A stretch of DNA of 7,646 bases, from NCBI GenBank assembly GCA_937926555.1, contig CALAZX010000290.1, positions 1-7,646 on the forward strand, in the 5' to 3' direction. Within the stretch, counting starts at the first letter, position 1. Every line of letters begins with the position of its first letter. The notes beneath the pieces are model-generated. The model did no database searches. It was given only the letters and a program-made list of their open reading frames with translations, and was not told where the DNA came from. The stretch is from an uncultured Negativicutes bacterium (GTDB lineage Bacteria > Bacillota > Negativicutes > Acidaminococcales > Acidaminococcaceae). Below are positions 1-5,645 of this stretch, piece by piece. The translations under genes and the position numbers were made by a program.

Positions 1-1481
1 GACTGGCGGTGATGGGCGTGGCCCTGGGGGCGCTGGTGACGGCGATTCTCCAGAGCAGCAGCGCCACCACCGTGATGACGGTGGGCCTGGTGAACGCCGG
101 GCTCCTGACGCTGAAACAGGCTTTCGGCGTGATCATGGGCGCCAACATCGGCACCACGGTCACCGCCCAGCTGATCGCGTTCAAGCTGACGGACTACTTC
201 ACGCTGATGCTCTTCATCGGCCTGATGCTGCAGATTTTCTCCCCCCGGAAGAAGGGGCGGTACTGCGGCCAGGTGCTGCTGGGCTTCGGTATCCTGATGC
301 TGGGCATGAAGATGATGGGGGACGCGGTGATGCCCCTCCATCATTATCCCGGCTTCGTGGAGTTCATCTCCCGCTTCGCCTCCCAGCCCATGCTGGCTGT
401 GGTGGTGGGTCTGGTGATGACCGTGGTGATCCAGTCCAGCGCCGCCACCATCGGTATCCTGATGGCCATGGCGGGCCAGGGGCTGATTCCTCTGGAAGGC
501 GCCGTGCCGGTGCTGCTGGGTGACAATATCGGCACCTGCATCACCGCCATCCTGGCGGCGGCCAGGGCCAATATCACGGCCCGGAAGGTGGCGCTGTCCC
601 ATGTGCTGTTCAACTTGTTCGGCTGCATCATCTTCATCATCTTCATGCCGCTGTTCATCAAGCTGGTGCTGGCCATCTCTCCCGCCGACGACATCGGACG
701 GCAGATCGCCAACGCCCATTCCGCCTTCAACGTGCTGAACACCATCATCTTCCTGCCCCTGGTTGGTCCCTTCATCAAACTGGTGGAGAAGATCATGCCG
801 GCGAAAGAGGAAGTGGTGTCCCTGCGGCCCCTGTATCTGGACGACAACATGATCGGCACCCCCTCCATCGCCCTGGTGCTGGCGGAGAAGGAGGTCATCC
901 GCCTCAGCCAGCAGGCACGGCTCAATCTGGAGACGGCCCTGAGCGCCCTCCAGGAGTACGACAAGGAGAAGGTGGAGTACGTGCTGAAGCACGAGCCGGT
1001 GGTGGACTATCTCAACGAGCAGATCACCGAGTACCTGACCAAGGTCTCCGGCTCCCAGCTGAGCCCGGAGCTGTCCGCCAAGCATACGGCCCTGATGCAT
1101 GCCTGCACGGACCTGGAGCGTATCGGCGACCATGCCCAGACCCTGGCGAAACGGGCCCGGAAGATCCAGGAGGAGAACATCGTCTTCTCTCCCGCCGCGG
1201 TGGAGGAGATCGCCAACCTGGCCAAGATGACCCTGACCGCCTGCGGGGTGGCCATGGACAGCCTGGCGGACAACGATACCGCCAAGGCACAGGAAGCCTG
1301 GACGGACTGCCGCAAGGTGAAGTCCTACCAGAAGGAGCTGCGTAAGCACCATATCATGCGTCTCACCGAGGGCTCCTGCAACCCGGGCAGCGGTTTCATG
1401 TTCCTGGAGCTGCTGCTGAACATGAAGCGTGTGTCGGACCACTCCAAGAACGTGGCCCAGCTGGTGCTGGGTATCTTCTGA
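1..1481 (+). CDS. Na+/phosphate cotransporter (NptA/PNaS family) with C-terminal PhoU-like domain, 5' partial
   Basis: Membrane protein predicted to couple sodium entry to inorganic phosphate uptake. The frame is open from the window edge (codon phase starts at base 3), so the GTG/ATG near base 9 is not the true start; about 60 N-terminal residues are probably missing. Counting from base 9, the family's two inverted-repeat signatures are visible: QSSSATT at residues 15-21 (bases 51-71) and QSSAAT from residue 142 (bases 432-449). Both are followed by glycine-rich hydrophobic helices, and GxNIGT-type motifs (MGANIGTT, LGDNIGTC) occur after each. From about residue 290 the protein becomes helical and soluble, like PhoU: it carries DLERIGDHA (D368-A376) and a second KRVSDHSKN near residue 477, the two PhoU metal-binding-type motifs. 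It ends at TGA 1479-1481. The neighbouring genes say nothing about regulation, and no Pho box can be judged because the promoter is outside the window. The family call is firm; substrate specificity is inferred from the family. Confidence 0.93.
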   Translation, partial: LAVMGVALGALVTAILQSSSATTVMTVGLVNAGLLTLKQAFGVIMGANIGTTVTAQLIAFKLTDYFTLMLFIGLMLQIFSPRKKGRYCGQVLLGFGILMLGMKMMGDAVMPLHHYPGFVEFISRFASQPMLAVVVGLVMTVVIQSSAATIGILMAMAGQGLIPLEGAVPVLLGDNIGTCITAILAAARANITARKVALSHVLFNLFGCIIFIIFMPLFIKLVLAISPADDIGRQIANAHSAFNVLNTIIFLPLVGPFIKLVEKIMPAKEEVVSLRPLYLDDNMIGTPSIALVLAEKEVIRLSQQARLNLETALSALQEYDKEKVEYVLKHEPVVDYLNEQITEYLTKVSGSQLSPELSAKHTALMHACTDLERIGDHAQTLAKRARKIQEENIVFSPAAVEEIANLAKMTLTACGVAMDSLADNDTAKAQEAWTDCRKVKSYQKELRKHHIMRLTEGSCNPGSGFMFLELLLNMKRVSDHSKNVAQLVLGIF

Positions 1482-1560
1482 TCCGGCGGCGGACTGTCTG
1501 ATTGTATGCCTGCCGGAAGAGGCTGCGGTATGTCAGCGGATTCCCCGAGGCTTGTCTGAA

Positions 1561-1600
1561 GGGCTCCGGTGCCCCGTGACCGGGGATTTTCCGGAGTCCC
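1561..1600 (+). terminator. Nested hairpin downstream of the Na/Pi cotransporter gene, possible terminator
   Basis: GGGCTCCGG (1561-1569) can pair with CCGGAGTCCC (1591-1600) leaving one bulged T. Inside it, CCCCG (1572-1576) and CGGGG (1581-1585) close a TGAC loop and are followed by ATTTT. The inner hairpin plus ATTTT resembles a weak intrinsic terminator. The outer stem is followed by G and A tracts rather than a T tract, so it would not act as a classical Rho-independent terminator. It is the only strong structure between the transporter stop codon and the tRNA promoter. Confidence 0.4.
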
Positions 1601-1604
1601 GGGG

Positions 1605-1661
1605 AAAAAACGAAAAAAATCCATTTTCCCTGTTGACAAACATGGAAGTCTATAATATAAT
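1605..1661 (+). promoter_or_regulatory. Promoter of the tRNA-Gly gene, with UP-element-like A/T tracts
   Basis: The -35 box TTGACA (1633-1638) and the -10 box TATAAT (1656-1661) are both perfect sigma-A/sigma-70 consensus and are separated by exactly 17 nt. A TATAAT also occurs at 1651-1656, but its 12-nt spacing makes it the less likely -10. Directly upstream are two A runs (1605-1610 and 1613-1619) and a TTTT (1624-1627), about where an UP element would contact the RNA polymerase alpha subunit. The expected start near 1668 leaves a leader of roughly 14 nt before the mature tRNA. A small inverted repeat, GTCTT (1664-1668) and AAGAC (1675-1679), lies in this start and leader region. Strength is inferred from sequence only. 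Confidence 0.88.
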
Positions 1662-1681
1662 GAGTCTTGTCGTTAAGACAT

Positions 1682-1756
<75 letters not shown>

Positions 1757-1768
1757 TTTGAACTTCAG

Positions 1769-1794
1769 GCCCGGCTGGCTAAGCCGGGCTTTTT
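1769..1794 (+). terminator. Intrinsic terminator of the tRNA-Gly transcript
   Basis: GCCCGGCT (1769-1776) pairs perfectly with AGCCGGGC (1782-1789) across a 5-nt loop, giving an 8-bp GC-rich stem followed at once by TTTTT (1790-1794). This is a standard Rho-independent terminator. It separates the tRNA transcript from the tig promoter. Confidence 0.93.
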
Positions 1795-1826
1795 CTATAT
1801 CTATGCAGGGAATTGGGCGTTTGCTC

Positions 1827-1855
1827 TTTACATTCTCTCAAAATCATTGTACAAT
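1827..1855 (+). promoter_or_regulatory. Probable promoter of tig
   Basis: The -35 box TTTACA (1827-1832) and the -10 box TACAAT (1850-1855) are separated by 17 nt and differ from consensus by one base each. The expected start is near 1862, giving a leader of about 83 nt before the tig start codon. The promoter follows the tRNA terminator and sits in a clear AT-rich dip. The -10 box is embedded in overlapping palindromes (see the separate entry). No CIRCE or CtsR-type operator was seen. Confidence 0.72.
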
Positions 1856-1861
1856 ATTGTA
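1846..1861. promoter_or_regulatory. Overlapping palindromes over the tig -10 box, candidate operator
   Basis: ATTGTACAAT (1846-1855) is a perfect 10-bp palindrome, and TACAATATTGTA (1850-1861) is a perfect 12-bp palindrome. They share the -10 box and together give alternating half-sites ATTGT, ACAAT, ATTGT. A repressor bound here would block the promoter. I do not recognise the motif as the site of a named regulator, and AT-rich DNA produces short palindromes by chance. Confidence 0.35.
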
Positions 1862-1927
1862 GCAATTATAAAAATGGGTGACTATTGCCCGTCAATTATA
1901 TTGAGTAATCTATACCAACATATATTC

Positions 1928-1936
1928 AAGGGAGGA
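1928..1936 (+). promoter_or_regulatory. Strong ribosome binding site of tig
   Basis: AAGGGAGGA lies 8 nt before the ATG at 1945, a strong match to the 16S rRNA 3' end. It supports this ATG over the in-frame GTG at 2023, which has only a weak AAAGG upstream and would discard the N-terminal extension. Confidence 0.85.
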
Positions 1937-1944
1937 TTTTTTAC

Positions 1945-3315
1945 ATGGATACCAAAGAGAAAAACGAAGCTATTGAGAAAGCAGTCGCAGCCGAGAAACC
2001 GGTTGAGCTGAAAGGCACCAATGTGGAAGGCGTGAGAGAGGGCAATGAGGCCACTCTGAAAATCACCGTTCCCGCCAAAGAAGTGAAAGCAAGCTTCGAG
2101 GCCGCTATCAACCGGATCGCTACCAACGCCAAGATCCCCGGCTTCCGCAAAGGCAAAGCTCCCCGCAAAATCATCGAGATGCGGTTCGGCAAAGCCGCTG
2201 TGAAAGAAGAGGCTTTTGACTACTGCGTGAATGTGGCTTACCAGAAGATGCTGGACGACATGAAACTGATCCCGGTATCCGCTCCGTCCGTACAGGATGA
2301 GAAAGGCACCTTCGAAGGCTTCGAAGAGGGCAAAGAATTCACCATGACCGTGAAAGTTACCCTGAAACCCGAAGTTGAGCTGGGTGACTATAAAGAACTC
2401 CATGTTGAGAAAAAAGTGAAACGCATCACCAAGAAAGAAGTTGACAAAGCTCTGGAAGAGCTGCGCAACCGTGGCGCCAAGATGGTTGCCGCTGACGACG
2501 ACGCTGTGATCGAGAAAGGCGACTTCGCCATCATCGACTTCGCAGGCACCGTTGACGGCGAGGCATTCAGCGGCGGCGAAGGCAAAGGCTATCCCCTGGA
2601 AGTGGGTTCCGGCTCCTTCATCCCCGGTTTCGAAGACCAGCTGATCGGCCTGAAGAAAGACGACGACACCGATGTTGACGTTACTTTCCCCGAAGAGTAC
2701 TTTGTGAAAGAGCTGGCCGGTAAACAGGCTATCTTCAAAGTGCACATCCAGGCTGTAAAACGCAAAGAGCTGCCCGAGCTGAACGACGAGTTCATCGCCG
2801 CTCACACCCAGTTCAAGACCCTGGAGGAAGCTCAGGAAGAATACAAGAAGATGATGAAAGCCGCTGCTGAGCGCGACGCTGAAGTTGAGTACAACAACGC
2901 GCTGATCGACCTGGCAGTGGACAACGCTATCGTAGACATTCCGGAAGTCATGGTGGAAGACCGCATCACCCAGATGGTGGAAGAGATCCGTCTGAGCCTG
3001 GAAAGCCGCAAAATGACCCTGGACGCATATCTGCAGTACACCGGCATGGACATGATGCAGCTGCGTGAGGCACAGCGCGAAGGCGCAGCCAAGAACGTAC
3101 GCACCGACCTGGTTCTGGACGCTATCGCAAAAGCCGAGAACATCCAGGTTACCATGGAGGACGTTGACGCTGAGCTGCAGGCACTGGCCAACCAGCACGG
3201 TGCGAAACTGGAAGACGTGAAGAAGATCATCCAGTCCAACAACAATATGGGCCTGCTCCTGGCTAACATTCTGCGCCGCAAGGCAGCTCATGTAGTTCTG
3301 AGCAGTGCGAAATAA
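1945..3315 (+). CDS. tig: Trigger factor, ribosome-associated chaperone and peptidyl-prolyl isomerase
   Basis: Cytosolic chaperone that docks at the ribosomal exit tunnel and shields nascent chains. The 456 residues show three domains. The N-terminal ribosome-binding domain has the signature GFRKGKAP at residues 66-73. An FKBP-type PPIase domain spans roughly residues 187-272, with KGDFAIIDFAGTVDGEAF, FIPGFEDQLIG and the VTFPEEY strand. A helical SurA-like substrate-cradling region then runs to the C-terminus. The signature lies at residue 66, whereas E. coli has it at about 43, so this protein carries a charged N-terminal extension of about 22 residues rich in Glu, Lys and Ala. The start is fixed by a strong ribosome binding site. 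The gene favours AAA and GAA codons more than its neighbours, as expected if it is very highly expressed. It heads a tig-clpP-clpX-lon cluster that is conserved in many bacteria, and probably has its own promoter at 1827-1855. Confidence 0.97.
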   Translation: MDTKEKNEAIEKAVAAEKPVELKGTNVEGVREGNEATLKITVPAKEVKASFEAAINRIATNAKIPGFRKGKAPRKIIEMRFGKAAVKEEAFDYCVNVAYQKMLDDMKLIPVSAPSVQDEKGTFEGFEEGKEFTMTVKVTLKPEVELGDYKELHVEKKVKRITKKEVDKALEELRNRGAKMVAADDDAVIEKGDFAIIDFAGTVDGEAFSGGEGKGYPLEVGSGSFIPGFEDQLIGLKKDDDTDVDVTFPEEYFVKELAGKQAIFKVHIQAVKRKELPELNDEFIAAHTQFKTLEEAQEEYKKMMKAAAERDAEVEYNNALIDLAVDNAIVDIPEVMVEDRITQMVEEIRLSLESRKMTLDAYLQYTGMDMMQLREAQREGAAKNVRTDLVLDAIAKAENIQVTMEDVDAELQALANQHGAKLEDVKKIIQSNNNMGLLLANILRRKAAHVVLSSAK

Positions 3316-3340
3316 TTTCTGATTTCCACAAATAAAAGCG

Positions 3341-3368
3341 CTGCCTGCATAGATTTCTGTGCGGGCAG
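3341..3368 (+). terminator. Hairpin after tig, possible weak or leaky terminator
   Basis: CTGCCTGCATA (3341-3351) pairs with TGTGCGGGCAG (3358-3368) across a 6-nt loop, an 11-bp stem with two G-U pairs. It is followed by TACTTCTAT rather than a run of T, so termination would be partial. This would allow tig to be expressed above clpP while leaving some readthrough. It may instead be an mRNA-stabilising 3' structure. Confidence 0.5.
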
Positions 3369-3425
3369 TACTTCTATCTGGGAGATTTTATCGAACAAGC
3401 TGTAAGTTTTTTGTGAACCGGCGGC

Positions 3426-3443
3426 ACCGGAATGTTTTCCGGT
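3426..3443. repeat. Inverted repeat in the clpP leader
   Basis: ACCGGAA (3426-3432) and TTCCGGT (3437-3443) form a perfect 7-bp inverted repeat around TGTT, 45 nt before the clpP start codon. It could be an mRNA hairpin in the tig-clpP spacer or a protein-binding site. It does not match the CtsR heptad repeat or the CIRCE element. I could not pick out a convincing clpP promoter in the 173-nt spacer. Confidence 0.4.
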
Positions 3444-3488
3444 CCGGGCAAGCCGGGATGATCCATTGATAAGGAGAGTGACGCTTCA

Positions 3489-4076
3489 ATGAGTTATGTA
3501 CCTATCGTTGTCGAGCAATCCAGCCGCGGTGAACGTTCCTATGATATCTATTCCCGTCTTCTGAAAGACCGGATTATTTTCCTGACCGGACCCATCGAGG
3601 ATGTGACCGCCAACCTGGTCATCGCCCAGCTCCTGTTCCTGGAGGCTGAGAATCCGGACAAGGATATCCATCTGTATATCAACAGCCCCGGCGGCAGTGT
3701 TTCCGCCGGCATGGCTATCTACGACACCATGCAGTACATCAAACCGGACGTATCCACCATCGTGGTGGGCACGGCGGCCAGCATGGCCTCCATCCTGCTG
3801 ATGGCCGGTACTAAGGGCAAGCGTTTCGCACTGCCCAACTCCACGGTGATGATCCACCAGCCTCTGGGCGGATTCCAGGGCCAGGCTTCGGATATCGACA
3901 TCCACGCCAAGGAGATCCTGCGTGTGCGTGAGACCATGTACGATGTGATGATGAAACATACGGGCCAGTCCCGTGACCGTATCGCCGCGGACACCAACCG
4001 CGACAACTTCATGACCAGCCAGGCTGCCAAGGAGTACGGCATCATCGACGAGGTTGTGGAGCGCAAGGAGAAATAA
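3489..4076 (+). CDS. clpP: ATP-dependent Clp protease proteolytic subunit ClpP
   Basis: Serine peptidase subunit that forms a tetradecameric chamber and degrades polypeptides fed in by a Clp ATPase, here most likely the ClpX encoded next door. The 195 residues are the usual length for a mature-type ClpP. The catalytic triad is intact: Ser98 in GTAASMAS, His123 in MIHQP and Asp172 in TNRDNF. The oxyanion and handle features INSPGGSV (65-71) and QPLGGFQGQASDI are present. The N-terminus starts MSYVPIVVEQSSRGERSYDIYSRLL, and the axial loop region is typical of a main ClpP rather than an inactive paralogue. The ATG at 3489 is preceded by AAGGAG (3471-3476), a rather long 12-nt spacing, but no better start is available. 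clpX follows 56 nt downstream, so the two are probably co-transcribed. Confidence 0.98.
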   Translation: MSYVPIVVEQSSRGERSYDIYSRLLKDRIIFLTGPIEDVTANLVIAQLLFLEAENPDKDIHLYINSPGGSVSAGMAIYDTMQYIKPDVSTIVVGTAASMASILLMAGTKGKRFALPNSTVMIHQPLGGFQGQASDIDIHAKEILRVRETMYDVMMKHTGQSRDRIAADTNRDNFMTSQAAKEYGIIDEVVERKEK

Positions 4077-4078
4077 GA

Positions 4079-4100
4079 GGTCGCGGCATCGGCTGTGACC
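4079..4100 (+). other. Intercistronic mRNA hairpin between clpP and clpX
   Basis: GGTCGCGG (4079-4086) can pair with CTGTGACC (4093-4100), two of the eight pairs being G-U, around a 6-nt loop. It begins 2 nt after the clpP stop codon. No T run follows, so it is unlikely to terminate transcription. It may protect the clpP end of the message or be a processing site. It may also be chance structure. Confidence 0.3.
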
Positions 4101-4120
4101 GTTTGATTGAGTGAGATTTG

Positions 4121-4126
4121 AAGGAG
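4121..4126 (+). promoter_or_regulatory. Ribosome binding site that fixes the clpX start
   Basis: AAGGAG lies 6 nt before the ATG at 4133. A TTG at 4118 is in the same frame and would add five residues (MKESD), but it would place this Shine-Dalgarno sequence inside the coding region and has no site of its own. ATG 4133 is therefore the better start. Confidence 0.85.
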
Positions 4127-4132
4127 TCCGAT

Positions 4133-5395
4133 ATGAAAACTTCTGATGAGAATAACAGCGGTATCGTCTGCTCGTTCTGCGGTAAACGCGGCGACCAGGT
4201 GAAACGGATGCTGGCAGGTCGGAACGGATATATCTGTGATGAGTGCATCAATCTCTGCAACGAGGTGCTGAAAGAGGAGATGGAGCAGGATACGCTTCCG
4301 GCGGAAGAACGGTCCCTCAGCGATCTGCCCACCCCGAAAGAGATCAAAGCCATCCTGGATGACTACGTGATCGGACAGGACGAGGCCAAGAAGTCCCTGG
4401 CCGTGGCGGTATACAACCATTACAAACGTATCAACTACGAGCTGGACAACGAGGACGCGGACAAGGATGTGGACCTGCAGAAGTCCAATATCCTGATGCT
4501 GGGCCCCACCGGCAGCGGCAAGACCCTGCTGGCGCAGACCCTGGCACGTATCCTGAAAGTGCCCTTCGCCATCGCTGACGCCACCACCCTGACGGAAGCC
4601 GGCTACGTGGGCGAGGATGTGGAGAACATCCTGCTCCGTCTGATCCAGAACGCCGACTACGATATCGAGCTGGCACAGCGCGGTATCATCTATATCGACG
4701 AGATTGACAAGATTGCGCGGAAATCCGAGAATGTGTCCATCACCCGTGACGTTTCCGGTGAAGGTGTGCAGCAGGCGCTGCTGAAAATCCTGGAAGGGAC
4801 CGTGGCCAACGTGCCGCCCCAGGGAGGACGGAAACATCCTCACCAGGAATTCCTCCAGGTGGACACCACCAATATCCTCTTCATCTGCGGCGGCGCATTC
4901 GCCGGTCTGGAGGGCATCATCAAGGCCCGTACCGACGAGAAGACCCTTGGTTTCGGCGCCGAGATCAAGAAGAAAGAGGAGCTCCGGGCGGAGAACAGCC
5001 TGGAGAACGTGATGCCGGAGGACCTGATGAAATTCGGTCTGATCCCCGAGTTCGCCGGCCGTCTGCCGGTTGTGGTGACGCTGGATCCCCTGGACCAGGA
5101 AGCCCTGGTGCGGATCCTGAAGGAGCCCAAGAACGCGCTGGTGAAACAGTACCAGCATTTCCTGCGGATGGACGAGGTGGAGCTGGAGTTCGAGAAAGAG
5201 GCCCTGGAAGCCATCGCTGCGGAAGCCCTGCGGCGTGAGACAGGCGCCCGCGGACTGCGCGCCATCATCGAGAGCATCATGCGCGACGTGATGTACGAGA
5301 TCCCCTCCCGCACCGACATTGTGAAGTGTGTGGTCACCGGAGATTCGGTGAAAAACCATACCACCCCCAAGCTGGTCACGGGCGAAAAGAAATAA
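4133..5395 (+). CDS. clpX: ATP-dependent Clp protease ATP-binding subunit ClpX
   Basis: Hexameric AAA+ unfoldase that recognises tagged substrates, unfolds them and threads them into ClpP. The protein has 420 residues from ATG 4133. The N-terminal C4 zinc-binding domain has Cys13, Cys16, Cys35 and Cys38. The AAA+ module shows Walker A GPTGSGKT (124-131), pore-1 loop GYVG (157-160), Walker B IIYIDE with D189 and E190, the RKH pore loop (233-235), the arginine finger in EFAGR (R310) and sensor 2 in GARGLR (R373). The ClpP-docking loop reads LGF (272-274) instead of the usual IGF, within the known [LIV]-G-[FL] pattern. Together with the adjacent clpP this gives a complete ClpXP pair. A strong terminator lies 14 nt past the stop codon, ending the unit before lon. 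Confidence 0.98.
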   Translation: MKTSDENNSGIVCSFCGKRGDQVKRMLAGRNGYICDECINLCNEVLKEEMEQDTLPAEERSLSDLPTPKEIKAILDDYVIGQDEAKKSLAVAVYNHYKRINYELDNEDADKDVDLQKSNILMLGPTGSGKTLLAQTLARILKVPFAIADATTLTEAGYVGEDVENILLRLIQNADYDIELAQRGIIYIDEIDKIARKSENVSITRDVSGEGVQQALLKILEGTVANVPPQGGRKHPHQEFLQVDTTNILFICGGAFAGLEGIIKARTDEKTLGFGAEIKKKEELRAENSLENVMPEDLMKFGLIPEFAGRLPVVVTLDPLDQEALVRILKEPKNALVKQYQHFLRMDEVELEFEKEALEAIAAEALRRETGARGLRAIIESIMRDVMYEIPSRTDIVKCVVTGDSVKNHTTPKLVTGEKK

Positions 5396-5409
5396 ATCAT
5401 AGATGACAG

Positions 5410-5442
5410 AAGGGAAAAGGTTCACAGCCTTTTCCCTTTTTT
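5410..5442 (+). terminator. Intrinsic terminator after clpX
   Basis: AAGGGAAAAGG (5410-5420) pairs perfectly with CCTTTTCCCTT (5428-5438) across a 7-nt loop, an 11-bp stem. The run of T that begins at the end of the stem continues to 5442. This is a clear Rho-independent terminator on the plus strand and implies that lon is transcribed mainly from its own promoter. Confidence 0.9.
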
Positions 5443-5645
5443 ATATGCCGTGAATATGATAAAATGTATATGCCGGTAAGAAATTTTCACTGAAATCAGC
5501 ATTTTTATGCAGAGACCGACAGACAGACAGGGAGTCCCCTGTGACCGGCAAGGTTCCGCGGAATGACCGCTGTGAAAGTCCGGAAAGGGCTTGGCACCGG
5601 GACTGCGGGGCCGGAAGGCATGAGAGTGTATCAGGAGGTACCGAT
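5443..5645 (+). promoter_or_regulatory. lon upstream region: AT-rich promoter candidate and structured leader
   Basis: The clpX terminator and the lon start are separated by 203 nt with no gene of convincing size. The first 70 nt are AT-rich and should hold the promoter. A TAAAAT at 5460-5465 and a TATGCA at 5506-5511 are possible -10 boxes, but neither has a good -35, so I do not assign one. The rest is GC-rich with several small inverted repeats: GCAT-TTTT-ATGC near 5499-5510, ACAGGG/CCCTGT (5527-5532, 5537-5542) and the palindrome TTCCGCGGAA (5554-5563). A short GACA tandem repeat lies at 5518-5530. No CIRCE or CtsR operator was recognised. Confidence 0.4.
5633..5638 (+). promoter_or_regulatory. 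Ribosome binding site that fixes the lon TTG start
   Basis: AGGAGG (continuing as AGGAGGT) lies 7 nt before TTG 5646, ideal spacing and a full match to the anti-Shine-Dalgarno. The first in-frame ATG is at 5691 and would remove the conserved LPVLPLRG strand at the start of the Lon N-domain, so the TTG is the correct start. Confidence 0.88.

Noticed and set aside
1651..1656. First TATAAT copy as the tRNA -10 box
   Set aside because: It is only 12 nt from TTGACA. The overlapping second copy at 1656-1661 has the ideal 17-nt spacing.
1882..3291. 469-codon open frame on the minus strand antisense to tig
   Set aside because: It mirrors the tig codons with no ribosome binding site or recognisable domain. 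Long antisense frames arise from strongly biased codon use in a highly expressed gene, and the plus strand encodes an unmistakable trigger factor.
3407..3413. TTGTGAA half-site resembling a Rex operator before clpP
   Set aside because: The matching TTCACAA half at the proper distance is absent.
3471..3488. Alternative, better-spaced start for clpP
   Set aside because: The 12-nt spacing from AAGGAG to ATG 3489 is long, but the frame has no other start nearby and MSYVPIVVEQ is the usual ClpP N-terminus.
3719..5425. 568-codon minus-strand open frame across clpP and clpX
   Set aside because: It overlaps two complete, motif-verified genes and runs through the clpX terminator. Its composition is the complement of those genes, with no recognisable fold.
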